Positions 1 through 11,684 are shown, numbered from the stretch's first letter. The stretch is 64,000 nucleotides of DNA from Gigaspora rosea (GCA_003550325.1 QKWP01000762.1:17206-81205), one strand, 5' to 3'. Notes: a model not told the origin generated them from the letters alone. Numbers and translations are program-made.

Positions 1-729
1 TTTTTTTTTTTTTTTTTTTTTTTTTTTAGAGTAAGGTTTGTTTTTTTTTGTTTTTTTTAGAGAATGTTGTATTTCAAAAAAAGTTAAAATTGGGTAAAAG
101 TTCTATCTAATGTTTGAAATATAGCTTATTTTACCAAACCAAAACCGCTAACCAAAAAAATTTTTACTATGATGCTTAAATATAACCTCACATAGATTAT
201 TCGGGGTCCTGGTCAGCCTGGTTGACCAGCCCAAGCTTTTTTGGGATCGGCCTTAGCTCACAATTTTTTCATCAACCCGTATCACTATTATTGATAACTA
301 TAGAAAAATTTAACTTGTTTGCCAGGTCTTAATAAGTAATAAAACACTTAATACCTATAGTTGGATTCTAATCTGTATAAATAATACAATACAAACAGAG
401 CCTTTAGTCATGTTTACTAACAGATCCAGACTTGATGCTGCAATTTGTATTAATTTTCCTAAAATATATGCTGCACACTGCATTTTTCACATAGATTAAA
501 ATTTCTAAAAATCTCAAATCAAAAATAGAGAATAAGTAAAAAATTTTATATAAGCTTTCTATCAGTATTGCAATAGCCTCTGTGAATTACTTTTTTTAAA
601 ATAGTAGAATAATATGCTTAATAAATTTCCAATAGCAAAAGATTATTGTTATGTGTCTTGCAGCCAAGTAGTCAGTCCTAAACCTATGCCTATTTATCAA
701 AAATATTAATAGCAGGAATAGAAAGTACA
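1..729. other. AT-rich leader, T-run and one short dispersed repeat
   Basis: A run of 27 T opens the window. Around 209-270 lies a GC-richer motif (GGTCAGCC followed by a GGCCAGCC-like stretch and a T-run) whose inverted relative is at 9965-10027. The rest is AT-rich with no ORF I can defend; the last part may be the decayed upstream portion of the transposase relic that follows. Confidence 0.5.
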
Positions 730-1340
730 GTTTGTATTGAATCATATAACTGAATTATTAAAAAAAACAAATCTAACTGCTTATTGTATGAGCTAGTAGA
801 TCATCTTAATCAACATTTAAAGGTAAAAACACAATGGAATAGATTTTATCTATATAAAGACTCAATAACAGTTCTTATTGTTTCTACTTTTGGATATATT
901 CTTTTTCTAGTAATAATCCAAAACATTAACAAATACCTTATTGAAGCCATTAGTACATAGTTAAGGATAAAATAGTACAATATTTGATTTTTTATAGCTA
1001 ATAAGATAATGCTAATATCTAATGAACTTAACTCTAAACAGAAAATTAACAAGAAGGCTTCATGTAGATTTCTTAAAGACAATTATAATACACGTCAAAC
1101 TACTTTTCAGTGTATAATTGATGAAGTTGGAAGCAAAAATATTCAAGAAATTGGGAGGATATCTAATATCTATATTAATAAAAAAATTGTATATATTTTA
1201 TAGTTATTTTAAGCCCAGTATCCTTTCTTTGCTCATGCCTTATGACTATTTCAAAAGGACTTAACTGTTGGCACTACTTGTATAATAATACATTCTAAGT
1301 TGCAGCATTTTATATATTAATAATTTCTTTACAATAGTAC
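730..1340 (+). pseudogene. MULE/FAR1-type transposase relic (middle part)
   Basis: Two stretches read like the C-terminal half of the Mutator-like transposases common in Glomeromycotina. From about 770 to 955 one frame reads through ELVDHLNQHLK, then a TQWNRF segment, then INKYLIEAI. A second frame (1009-1200) reads FLKDNYNTRQTT, then IIDEVGSKNIQEI, then KKIVYIL. In this family such segments lie between the catalytic core and the SWIM zinc finger. No start codon, no catalytic DDE region and no intact SWIM cysteine cluster are visible, and the two segments are in different frames with stops between them, so it is a dead copy. Family recognition is from motif spacing only; a FAR1-like host gene remnant is the alternative. 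Confidence 0.5.
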
Positions 1341-1625
1341 AAGAGTTCCTATCAAGAAAATAAAGTGTATAAAGATGAAAACATTATATTTAACCATAAA
1401 AAAGGGATTATTAAAAATGAAAAAATTCTTCTAATTTAATATTTATCTAATCTACAATTCCAGTAATAGTTTCATCTATATAAAAAACTTTAAAAAAAAT
1501 CAATATGGCAAAATTTGTGATTGGCTTGCTTGTAAAGTGACAATATTAGCTATATATGTTGAGGATAATAAAATAATTAATATTCTTCAAAGCTATATAA
1601 CAAAAAAAAAATATAAATATATATA

Positions 1626-1839
1626 GGGAGACATCAATAGAAAAGAGACAAATTTTTTTTTTTAAGTAAAAGTTTTAGCAACTTTAAGTCAAAATAACTT
1701 AACAACTACTTAACCAAATTTAATAAATTTTTTTTATTTTAATTTTATAGTTATAGAATTAAAACAAAAAAAAATTATTAAATTTGATATGATAGTTGTT
1801 AAATATTTTAATTGTTACTTTTCTATTAATGTTCTTCTA
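1626..1839. repeat. Foldback MITE, family 'A', copy 1
   Basis: The termini are inverted: GGGAGACATCAATAGAAAAG at the left and the complement of CATTAATAGAAAAG at the right. The middle carries a second inverted pair around TAGTTATAGAATTAAAA. The same architecture and core recur at 51766-52010, so this is a dispersed family. It lies between the two halves of the transposase relic. No target duplication could be fixed. Confidence 0.6.
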
Positions 1840-1899
1840 TATAATAACAGTACTCAAAATATAAAAAAAAGGCCTTTATATTCAGTTAATATACAATCT

Positions 1900-2400
1900 T
1901 AAGAATTTATTAATAACAATGCTATGGATAAACATCAAGCTATATCAAAGAAAGAAGATTATAATGATGCTGTGGTCAAATAACAAGCTATATTTGATAG
2001 AGAAGATGAAAACAATTATAAAAAATATCAAGTTATATCAGAAAAAGAAAATAAAGCTAATGATATAAATAAGTATTATGCTATTTTAAAAAAAAATGAA
2101 ACTGATAATTTAGATAATAAAACACTTGATAATGAAGCAAGTAATATTCAACTTCTACAAAATTTATTCAAAATTTATTTCATATTGTTGGAAAAAAATA
2201 ACTATCTAAGTGTCATTATATGAGTAGTATAGAAAAAGAACAAAGCCAAGAAAGGACTTCTTCCAACAGCTCTTATAAATGTTGTTAGTATGGAAAGATA
2301 GACCACAATGCAGCTTATAACAAGTGAAGTGAAAGAGAAAAAGGATAAGGTAAAGGTAACAAGAGGAAAGATAAATATGCAAGTACATGCATTAAACATG
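1900..2400 (+). pseudogene. Possible C-terminal part of the transposase relic, with decayed zinc knuckle
   Basis: This stretch is richer in A and G than its surroundings and is lysine-, glutamate- and asparagine-rich when read on the plus strand, with many frame breaks. Near 2273-2325 it reads KCC-stop-YGKIDHNAAYNK, which resembles a CCHC zinc knuckle that has lost cysteines. MULE-type transposases often end with such a knuckle, and the element begins upstream on the same strand, so I infer it is the tail of the same dead gene. It could equally be an unrelated low-complexity relic. The minus-strand ORFs here are shadows. Confidence 0.3.
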
Positions 2401-3190
2401 TATTTCTCATATTCTAAATTAGTATATTTTATCTAATATGCTATGCAAATGTACAAATTAGTTCAATTGGCAAGTGTTTTTATTAGAAAAGATATTAGTC
2501 TAATAAATTAGAAAGAATTTGTTTAAGTTGACTTGTATTATATTTATGAGAGTGATTTTCAGGAACCAATTAATTACTCTTGCTGCTGTATATAGTAATA
2601 ACTATATGCAAAATTTGAAATTCTAATATGATTATATAATTATAGTATTACAGTATATTCTGATAAGGAATTTGATTTAATACTAATCTTTAAACTTGCT
2701 AATTTCATAATAAACTAGTTTGTATTATATATATATATACATAACTAGTTAAAATCAGATTTAATATATAAAAATAAAAAGCAATAAATAATTGCATTGT
2801 TTTCTAGATGTAACAAATATTTATTTTACAGGATATGATGTCTAATTACATTACCTCCTAGATGTAAAGAATATTTATTTCACAGGATACAATATTTAAT
2901 TAAGTTCTAAAGTTAAAATTTTAATTAAAAATAATAAAAACTTTTATAATAAAAGTTGTTTATAGTCATCTCTTTTTAATCTGAACCTTTCTAATCTTGA
3001 ACACTATTAAATTCTTTCTATTCTAAACAAACTACTCTAGAACATTTGTAAATTTATTATAGGGTTTGGATTAGCTAATATTAACTTTTTGAGAACTAAT
3101 CTAAAAATTTTTATATATAAAATCCTTAAAGAACATTTTTGACAGACAAAAGAGAGTTGCTATATAAGTTATAATTTAATTTATAAATTG
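2401..3190. other. AT-rich intergenic stretch with a 54-bp tandem duplication
   Basis: The only structure I see is a direct duplication: CTAGATGTAA followed by ATATTTATTT and CAGGATA begins at 2804 and again at 2858, a 54-bp period. No coding potential is recognisable. Confidence 0.5.
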
Positions 3191-3240
3191 TTTTTTTTTA
3201 AGGTGAGGTCGTGCCTCGAAGAGTTTATTATTAAATATAT
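3191..3240 (-). repeat. Possible 3' end of a poly(A)-tailed retroelement
   Basis: Read on the minus strand this has AATAAA (3229-3224), then CTCTTCGAGG and CACGACCTCACC, then a run of nine A (3199-3191). The layout resembles the 3' end at 22462-22519, where a CCTC-TTCG-GAGG hairpin lies between AATAAA and an 18-A tail. I infer a truncated non-LTR or SINE-like insertion; its body is not recognisable. Confidence 0.3.
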
Positions 3241-3274
3241 GTTTGTATATATTATGTAATACAATATTATACTA

Positions 3275-3616
3275 CAGTCAATCCTCCATAAATGCAACTC
3301 GTAGGGACAAGCCTACAACATGCATTTAGGGAGGTTTGCATTTAGAGAGAGCCAATTAAATTGCAGCTTTTAAAAATTAGATCATCAAGTTTGTGTAACT
3401 TCTACTAAAACTGTATAACCTATCTTAAATACTAAAATTTGATTGGCCATATGCATTTAGGGAGGTTAGTGTGATATAAAATGTTATTCAAGAGAATGTG
3501 CATTTACAGAATATAGTACGTGCATTTAGCACTAATAACATTTTACGAAATAGAAAAAAACATGCATTTAGAGAGTTATTGCATTTATGGAGGTTGCATT
3601 TATGGAGGGTTGACTG
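3275..3616. mobile_element. Tc1/mariner-pogo-like MITE
   Basis: The ends are near-perfect inverted repeats of about 24 bp: CAGTCAATCCTCCATAAATG at the left and the complement of CAGTCAACCCTCCATAAATG at the right. Each end abuts a TA dinucleotide, the target duplication expected for Tc1/mariner/pogo transposition. GCATTTAGGGAGG-like and GCATTTATGGAGG-like subterminal motifs recur. It is 342 bp with no ORF, so non-autonomous. Its right part is duplicated at 6563-6771 as part of the large repeat. Confidence 0.75.
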
Positions 3617-4003
3617 TATATTAAGTACAAGAGACTCAGACATTTAATTTATAAATTGTACCAAAATTATTAGATACATATTTTTAGAATTTTTAAAAGT
3701 TTATCAATAATTAATAAAAATAAAAATTTTTAAAATTTTTAATTTTTTTTAATTTATCAGTTAAGGAACATATCCAACTAAGTGCAATTACTTATAGATT
3801 AAATAAGTTGCCAACTTTATATATAAATTTATACAAAGAATTATTTAAATTAAATTTATTTAAAAGTATATATACTAAAGTTGCTTTACATTTTAAATAT
3901 ATATTTTTTGAAATTTAATACTTTTTTGGTTAAAATTTAAATCTTAATTTGAAGCAGGGAATGGAATCTTCAACTAAAATTGATCAATTTTTTTCTATGT
4001 TTT

Positions 4004-4179
4004 TAGGGTTCCTAGATTTAGTTCAGTTTAATATTGGTTTAGGTTCGATGAACCTGAACTTGAAAAAAATTTTTTAATATGAACTGAACATGAACTTAAA
4101 ATTTTTGAATATGAACCTGAACTTAAAAAAATGTTCAGTTCAAGTTTAGTTCAAGGTTCATAAACATGCTCAGGTTCAA
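4004..4179. repeat. GTTCAG-rich foldback repeat, copy 1
   Basis: It starts with TAGGGTTCC and consists of alternating GGTTCA and TGAACC hexamers in both orientations, ending near AAGGTTCATAAACATG. The same type is at 7159-7334 (within the duplication), 9698-9892, 33449-33618 and 35626-35822. The TAGGGTT terminus is shared with the hAT-type MITEs at 11811 and 39719, so these may be hAT-related, but no target duplication was found. Confidence 0.6.
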
Positions 4180-4279
4180 TAACAAAATATAGTAAACAAT
4201 ACAGATATGTTTACTAAATACTTTTTTATTGTCTTTAAAATTTCTGAATTTGAAGTTTTTCAAAAAACCTTTTTCTTTA

Positions 4280-4559
4280 CTAAGTAAACCTTTTTAAACT
4301 TTTAAAAAAGTTTTAGAGGAGTATCTTGCAATCAAAATAGCAGTTAAGATATTAAAATCAATTCAGTAGATTGTAAGATATAAGTATTTTAGTTTTTCAT
4401 AACTATATATTTTCAAATAAGAAAGAAAACAAATAACTGTAAAAACTAAATACTTATATCTTACAATTAACTGGGCCAATTTTAACACTTTAACTGCTAT
4501 TTTGATTGCAATATACTCTTTTACAACTTTATTTAGAAATTGAAAAGAGATTTACTTAG
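4280..4559. repeat. 280-bp foldback element
   Basis: Imperfect inverted arms of roughly 120 bp, from CTAAGTAAAC at the left to its complement TTTACTTAG at the right, with inner arm matches at GCAATCAAAATAGCAGTTAA and TTGTAAGATATAAGTA. The spacer is about 40 bp. It would fold into a single long hairpin. The duplicate lies at 7435-7714. A small plus-strand ORF crossing the right arm is not convincing as a gene. Confidence 0.7.
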
Positions 4560-4602
4560 CAGAAATTTGAAAATAATAATATTTTTTATAAGGAGTTATC
4601 TA

Positions 4603-4905
4603 TATATCGCACAGTGTGATACTCTTATTTATCACCCAACCAATCAAATTTCAGAATCAGGTATGAACATAAAAAATACAAAAAACTTAAATCAAAATTT
4701 TGCATATGAAACAGCCCTTCGTGTTCTAACAAAAAAAATTCCTTGCAAAATTTTGATATTAACTATGTATTACTCTAACCCAAGAGCGAACTTACCCTAA
4801 CTCTAATTAAAATAAAGTATAGTATTTTGTTTTTTTATTGTTTTATCTTACATTATACCTGTCCTTATAGAGTGCAATATATAATTGTGTCACATGGCAT
4901 GATAC
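4603..4905 (+). repeat. Family X foldback element, member 1
   Basis: It carries the family X core in the plus orientation: CAATCAAATTTCAGAATCAGG, then TATGAAACA, then AACAAAAAAAATTCCTTGC, then an ACCCTAAC-like telomere-type segment. The ends are inverted: a CACAGTGTGATA-type motif at the left and GTGTCACATGGCATGATAC at the right. The duplicate is at 7758-8060. The ORF running through it is a by-product of the low stop density and is conserved only because the copies are duplicates. Confidence 0.6.
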
Positions 4906-4925
4906 ATACATTTTTTCTTTTTATA

Positions 4926-5431
4926 ATTTTTATTAATAAAATTATAAAAAATATTTAAATTCTTAAATATTTACTAATTAATACTATTAGTTATAACCAA
5001 TTAGTAAAACTTCAAGTTAAATAATATTTTTTTAATAAAATTATACAAATTTTTAAGATTCTTTAAATTTTACTAATTAATTCTAACTTTTTGCTATAAC
5101 TGATAAATAAACTTGTTTAGTACCAAAAATGCATTATTTCAGTATACTTTACTTTATTTTCTTTAAAGTTTGAGGCAAAGATGCTTAATTTTGAATTTTT
5201 AATAAAAATTTCAAAATTATGCATTTTTTCTTCAAATTTTAAGAAAAGTAAAATAAAATAGACTAATATGTTGTATTTTTGGTGCTGAACAAGTTTAATT
5301 AGTGCAATAAGTTATAATTAATTAGTAAAATTTTAAGCAAAATAATATTTTTAATAATTTTATTAATAAAATTACAAAATACTATAATTCTCTAAATTTT
5401 ACTAATTGATTCTAACTTTGTGCTCTAATAA
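4926..5431. repeat. Dyad satellite 'B' fragment (about 1.5 units)
   Basis: This shares the repeating order of the array at 33640-35460: TTAGTAAAATTT, then TTTATTAATAAAATTATA, then TTTACTAATT, then AAACTTGTTTAGTACCAAAAA, then the AGATGCTTAATTTT block. The duplicate lies at 8081-8586. Two loci about 29 kb apart therefore share one satellite. Confidence 0.65.
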
Positions 5432-5449
5432 ATATATATATATATATTC

Positions 5450-6524
5450 AAAAAATTTGAAAGGAACTCTTTTTGATGATCACTTGAACCAAATTACCAA
5501 CAGAAGAAAAACAAGAAGTTTTTTGTTGGAGAGTTGTCTGTATTTAATGTATAGTAGGATAACACAGGAAAACAGTTTTTATAAAGGTCAACCGCCTTCC
5601 TTTTATTTTGACATGCAAGCCAAAAGCGTACTTTTACAAGATAACTAGCAGGAGGTAGAGTCCTTGTACAAGAAATTTTGGTGAAAATTAAAGTTTTCTT
5701 TTGTCGATGAAGTATCCCATGGTAAAACAACGGGGAACAATAAAAAAATGAGTTTTTCCAACTACACCCTCTCTTTTAAATTTCTTTCAGGTATTGTCTT
5801 ACTTCCCTTTGGGGGTTTCAAAATTTTTACCAAAAAGTGGGAAACCTGGCTTACCTTCTTCAAAGGATCAGCAGTGTTTACTCCTTCCGAATTGGGAATA
5901 GTCCCAGCTCGGAACTGATGGTTTCACATATTAATTTTGGTTACTACATACAGATAAACAATAAATGACGTGTTAGAAATCTAGGAGGGCACATGAAGAA
6001 ATTTCTTATCTTTGCTTTTTTGTTTTAGTTTTAGTTTTTTCTACTTGTACATATAACACTCCAGTAGGCTTTAGTCTTGTAGTGTTACATTATTTTTATT
6101 GTTTATACTAGACGTGTTAGCATCTACAGTTTTTATTCTTTCTCTGCTTTTTTTTTGGTTTTTCTTTTTTTATTTTCTTTCTTTTGGTTGTATCTCTGGT
6201 TGGTTTTTTGTTTATTCATTTAGGTATTGTTCCTCTTTTAGTCTTTTCTCCTTTTTTATTCTTCTTATGAGAAGCTCAAAGAAAAAGTTTTAGGAGAAAT
6301 GAATTTTGTAGTTGGTATCTAAAACCAGGTGGTGCTATACTTCTTGTTGTTGGGGAAAACCACACTTGGGTATAAGCAAACCATTTTCCGTACAGTAGTT
6401 GACTTGGGCACTCATTTGTAAAAAGCTGAGTTAATATCTATTATTACTATTAGAATCATGTATTATATAGCTTTTATATAATGCTCTAATAAAGATGCGA
6501 TAGGTTATGAAGTAAAAAAAAAAA
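5450..6524 (+). mobile_element. Possible 5'-truncated poly(A)-tailed retroelement, copy 1
   Basis: A 1.07-kb block of higher GC than its flanks, ending with AATAAA, about 20 nt more, then 11 A (6514-6524). Both edges sit in TATATATATA tracts (5429-5450 and 6524-6540), as would fit target-primed insertion into a simple AT site, though a duplication in such a tract is not diagnostic. Neither strand gives a recognisable reverse transcriptase or nuclease; short ORFs (5406-5648, 5730-5494, 6099-6293) match nothing I know. Alternative: a decayed gene fragment. The duplicate is at 8605-9679. Confidence 0.3.
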
Positions 6525-6561
6525 TATATATATATACATATATTATGAACCTTAAACATGT

Positions 6562-6562
6562 N
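6562..6562. other. Single N at a probable contig join
   Basis: The only ambiguous base in the window. It lies exactly between the two copies of the 3,154-bp repeat, with copy 1 ending at 6561 and copy 2 beginning at 6563 part-way through a MITE. Confidence 0.95.
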
Positions 6563-9500
6563 AAACTGTATAACCTATCTTAAATACTAAAATTTGATTG
6601 GCCATATGCATTTAGGGAGGTTAGTGTGATATAAAATGTTATTCAAGAGAATGTGCATTTACAGAATATAGTACGTGCATTTAGCACTAATAACATTTTA
6701 CGAAATAGAAAAAAACATGCATTTAGAGAGTTATTGCATTTATGGAGGTTGCATTTATGGAGGGTTGACTGTATATTAAGTACAAGAGACTCAGACATTT
6801 AATTTATAAATTGTACCAAAATTATTAGATACATATTTTTAGAATTTTTAAAAGTTTATCAATAATTAATAAAAATAAAAATTTTTAAAATTTTTAATTT
6901 TTTTTAATTTATCAGTTAAGGAACATATCCAACTAAGTGCAATTACTTATAGATTAAATAAGTTGCCAACTTTATATATAAATTTATACAAAGAATTATT
7001 TAAATTAAATTTATTTAAAAGTATATATACTAAAGTTGCTTTACATTTTAAATATATATTTTTTGAAATTTAATACTTTTTTGGTTAAAATTTAAATCTT
7101 AATTTGAAGCAGGGAATGGAATCTTCAACTAAAATTGATCAATTTTTTTCTATGTTTTTAGGGTTCCTAGATTTAGTTCAGTTTAATATTGGTTTAGGTT
7201 CGATGAACCTGAACTTGAAAAAAATTTTTTAATATGAACTGAACATGAACTTAAAATTTTTGAATATGAACCTGAACTTAAAAAAATGTTCAGTTCAAGT
7301 TTAGTTCAAGGTTCATAAACATGCTCAGGTTCAATAACAAAATATAGTAAACAATACAGATATGTTTACTAAATACTTTTTTATTGTCTTTAAAATTTCT
7401 GAATTTGAAGTTTTTCAAAAAACCTTTTTCTTTACTAAGTAAACCTTTTTAAACTTTTAAAAAAGTTTTAGAGGAGTATCTTGCAATCAAAATAGCAGTT
7501 AAGATATTAAAATCAATTCAGTAGATTGTAAGATATAAGTATTTTAGTTTTTCATAACTATATATTTTCAAATAAGAAAGAAAACAAATAACTGTAAAAA
7601 CTAAATACTTATATCTTACAATTAACTGGGCCAATTTTAACACTTTAACTGCTATTTTGATTGCAATATACTCTTTTACAACTTTATTTAGAAATTGAAA
7701 AGAGATTTACTTAGCAGAAATTTGAAAATAATAATATTTTTTATAAGGAGTTATCTATATATCGCACAGTGTGATACTCTTATTTATCACCCAACCAATC
7801 AAATTTCAGAATCAGGTATGAACATAAAAAATACAAAAAACTTAAATCAAAATTTTGCATATGAAACAGCCCTTCGTGTTCTAACAAAAAAAATTCCTTG
7901 CAAAATTTTGATATTAACTATGTATTACTCTAACCCAAGAGCGAACTTACCCTAACTCTAATTAAAATAAAGTATAGTATTTTGTTTTTTTATTGTTTTA
8001 TCTTACATTATACCTGTCCTTATAGAGTGCAATATATAATTGTGTCACATGGCATGATACATACATTTTTTCTTTTTATAATTTTTATTAATAAAATTAT
8101 AAAAAATATTTAAATTCTTAAATATTTACTAATTAATACTATTAGTTATAACCAATTAGTAAAACTTCAAGTTAAATAATATTTTTTTAATAAAATTATA
8201 CAAATTTTTAAGATTCTTTAAATTTTACTAATTAATTCTAACTTTTTGCTATAACTGATAAATAAACTTGTTTAGTACCAAAAATGCATTATTTCAGTAT
8301 ACTTTACTTTATTTTCTTTAAAGTTTGAGGCAAAGATGCTTAATTTTGAATTTTTAATAAAAATTTCAAAATTATGCATTTTTTCTTCAAATTTTAAGAA
8401 AAGTAAAATAAAATAGACTAATATGTTGTATTTTTGGTGCTGAACAAGTTTAATTAGTGCAATAAGTTATAATTAATTAGTAAAATTTTAAGCAAAATAA
8501 TATTTTTAATAATTTTATTAATAAAATTACAAAATACTATAATTCTCTAAATTTTACTAATTGATTCTAACTTTGTGCTCTAATAAATATATATATATAT
8601 ATTCAAAAAATTTGAAAGGAACTCTTTTTGATGATCACTTGAACCAAATTACCAACAGAAGAAAAACAAGAAGTTTTTTGTTGGAGAGTTGTCTGTATTT
8701 AATGTATAGTAGGATAACACAGGAAAACAGTTTTTATAAAGGTCAACCGCCTTCCTTTTATTTTGACATGCAAGCCAAAAGCGTACTTTTACAAGATAAC
8801 TAGCAGGAGGTAGAGTCCTTGTACAAGAAATTTTGGTGAAAATTAAAGTTTTCTTTTGTCGATGAAGTATCCCATGGTAAAACAACGGGGAACAATAAAA
8901 AAATGAGTTTTTCCAACTACACCCTCTCTTTTAAATTTCTTTCAGGTATTGTCTTACTTCCCTTTGGGGGTTTCAAAATTTTTACCAAAAAGTGGGAAAA
9001 CTGGCTTACCTTCTTCAAAGGATCAGCAGTGTTTACTCCTTCCGAATTGGGAATAGTCCCAGCTCGGAACTGATGGTTTCACATATTAATTTTGGTTACT
9101 ACATACAGATAAACAATAAATGACGTGTTAGAAATCTAGGAGGGCACATGAAGAAATTTCTTATCTTTGCTTTTTTGTTTTAGTTTTAGTTTTTTCTACT
9201 TGTACATATAACACTCCAGTAGGCTTTAGTCTTGTAGTGTTACATTATTTTTATTGTTTATACTAGACGTGTTAGCATCTACAGTTTTTATTCTTTCTCT
9301 GCTTTTTTTTTGGTTTTTCTTTTTTTATTTTCTTTCTTTTGGTTGTATCTCTGGTTGGTTTTTTGTTTATTCATTTAGGTATTGTTCCTCTTTTAGTCTT
9401 TTCTCCTTTTTTATTCTTCTTATGAGAAGCTCAAAGAAAAAGTTTTAGGAGAAATGAATTTTGTAGTTGGTATCTAAAACCAGGTGGTGCTATACTTCTT

Positions 9501-9716
9501 GTTGTTGGGGAAAACCACACTTGGGTATAAGCAAACCATTTTCCGTACAGTAGTTGACTTGGGCACTCATTTGTAAAAAGCTGAGTTAATATCTATTATT
9601 ACTATTAGAATCATGTATTATATAGCTTTTATATAATGCTCTAATAAAGATGCGATAGGTTATGAAGTAAAAAAAAAAATATATATATATACATATATTA
9701 TGAACCTTAAACATGT
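6563..9716. repeat. 3,154-bp direct repeat, copy 2
   Basis: Second copy of 3408-6561. It contains the right part of the pogo-like MITE (6563-6771), GTTCAG repeat (7159-7334), foldback (7435-7714), family X member (7758-8060), satellite B fragment (8081-8586) and poly(A)-tailed block (8605-9679). At its right end the sequence continues naturally through the GTTCA repeat to 9892, which copy 1 does not. This supports copy 2 being the uninterrupted contig. Confidence 0.95.
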
Positions 9717-9892
9717 TTATGAACCTTGAACAGAACCTGGACTAAACTTTTTTTAAATTCAGGTTTAGTTCATATTCATAAATTTAAAGTTCAGGTTCAG
9801 GTTTAGATTCAAAAATTTTTTCAAGTTCAGGTTCAGGTTTATCAAACCTGAACCTGAACTTTTATTGAACTGAACTAAACCTTAAAACCCTA
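9698..9892. repeat. GTTCAG-rich foldback repeat
   Basis: TGAACC and GGTTCA hexamers in alternating orientation, ending AAAACCCTA. The inverted TAGGGTT terminus matches the start of the copy at 4004. Confidence 0.6.
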
Positions 9893-10872
9893 ACAGGCAT
9901 ATGTACATATAATTAGTATCAAATATTACTATTAAGTCAGAAGAGTATCAGATTTAGTAATAAATGAAAAAATTATGGGCTGAGGCTAATCCAAAAAAAA
10001 CTTAGGCTGGCCGACCGGGCTGACCTTTTGCTAGTATAATTTTTTCTGATCAGAATCTGTCAATATTTATTTATATTAAACATGTAAAAAGTCATCAGAT
10101 AGTTTTTTTATCGAATTCTAGTGATATTAAATGATTTAATTTTTACTTTGTTTGTCCTTGAGAAAAATTCCAGATGTTAGTATTTCATGTTGTTTAATTG
10201 TCTATATCTCTGAACATTCTTATACTTAGATTATATTCACTATTTGCAGTTTATTACTTAAATAAGCAAATTCTCTTACATTATTATAAATAACTAGCTG
10301 ATTTTTATTTAATTCCTGGCCTAAAATATACTTTAAAAGATAATCAATTCTAAAACTTCTTTTACCAACTGACCTGGTCCACAAAGGTGCAGGCTGAGTG
10401 TCAACATGCCCAACAACCTGGCCATTGGGCTGGGTTGACCTATATCACTAATCAGATTAGAAAGCCAAACCTATTCAATTAATAGTAAACAAAAGAAGAA
10501 ATTAGACTATGGAATATGTCAACCACAAAAAAATAGGGAAACTGAAAGGGTTATTTAAATAATTTAAAAGAGGAAATTACAAAATTTAAAAATAGCAAAT
10601 TAAAGAATTAATTAATTTGATAGGTGATCAATTAATTATAATGATTAATTAATATATAGATCAATCAGATAATTAATCTAAACATAGTGCAAAGTGATTG
10701 AGTTAAATATAATTAATATTATTAAGAGAGTATTTAAGAAAAGGAGTTGTTAAGATGTATTTTATGAGAAGGGAAAAATATTTATTATTAAATAAATAGT
10801 TATTTGTCTTCATTAATTAATAAATCAAAGTTTAAAAAAAACTTCTGAGAACAAAAGCATGCACTTAAATAT
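9893..10872. other. AT-rich stretch with GGCCGACC-type repeats
   Basis: 9965-10027 is the inverted relative of 209-270 (CTTAGGCTGGCCGACCGGGC...). A second related motif in the same orientation, ACCTGGCCATTGGGCTGGG, sits at 10417-10435. The rest, up to the LTR, is AT-rich with TTAATTAATT palindromes and no recognisable gene. Confidence 0.45.
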
Positions 10873-10876
10873 ATAC

Positions 10877-11684
10877 TGTTGGCGGCTAAATCAGAAATCC
10901 TGTGACCATATGATCGCTGCACCAAGACCACTAGACTGAAGAAATCAAAAGAAATAACAACAAATAAACGAGCCCCGGAGCAGCCCCGAAAAAACACAGA
11001 CCAACTAGCCCCAAAAGCCCCAAGGACCTAAAAAGAAATAAACAAAGACTTAAAAAAAATAAAAAAGCCTTAAACGATTCAAAGATCAAGAGATCGGAAT
11101 GTGTACCCAAAACCTTGGTACAGAAGAAAAGAAGGCAAGGCACACAAAATGAATCCGTGGAAAACTCAGCTCACCAAGACCAAGCAAAGTCCAAAGAAGC
11201 AACCTGGAATGTTTGTTGCTTAGGACAAACAAATAAAAAGGCCAAAATTGGATAGAATTGGTTGTAGCTATGATGGTATGTCGTTATAATCAGTAGTGTA
11301 AGCGATTCACATTAGAATTCATAGAAATGACGCGATAAATAATGATGAGGGCAATAGAGTTTTTCTTCTTTTTCTTTCTTTTTCCTTCTTCCAATTTCTT
11401 TATAAATAGAAGGGCATTTTGCCCAAGTTGTAAGGATATCAAATCTTGAATCCATAAAAATTGTAATCAAAATTTCAAATATTTTTGTAAATAAAAATCA
11501 TTAACCTATGACTTATAAAACTAACCATTAGTTATAAACATATGCTATTCACCCGTAACAAAACCATTTGCATTACCTTGCCAAATCTCTTTTGCCTCAT
11601 CATAGTTTTGTTGTGTGGTTGGTTTTGTGTGTTGTTGTCTTTTTTTTTTGCAATGATCTGGCCCAATTAGATCCACCTCCAACA
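10877..11684 (+). repeat. 5' LTR of gypsy element
   Basis: 808 bp, starting TGTTGGCGGC and ending CCTCCAACA. It differs from the 3' LTR at many positions, mostly transitions, and most of those are CG in one copy and TG or CA in the other. Minus-strand ORFs across it are not genes. A TATAAATA motif near 11401-11407 could be the promoter element. Confidence 0.95.

Larger units (their letters stand above)
3408..6561. repeat. 3,154-bp direct repeat, copy 1
   Basis: Every feature here reappears exactly 3,155 bp downstream. I found one difference: C at 5845 versus A at 9000. The copy starts inside the MITE at 3275-3616 and stops in the middle of a GTTCA-rich repeat, neither of which is a natural element boundary. 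Immediately after it comes the single N at 6562. Best explained as the overlapping ends of two contigs joined without merging. Confidence 0.95.

Noticed and set aside
4540..4800. 86-codon ORF present twice (also 7695-7955)
   Set aside because: Identical copies come from the 3,154-bp duplication, and the ORF runs across a foldback arm into a family X core; other family members do not keep the frame open.
10800..11143. Minus-strand ORFs in the 5' LTR
   Set aside because: They lie in LTR sequence, are antisense to the element and are not kept in the 3' LTR in the same form.
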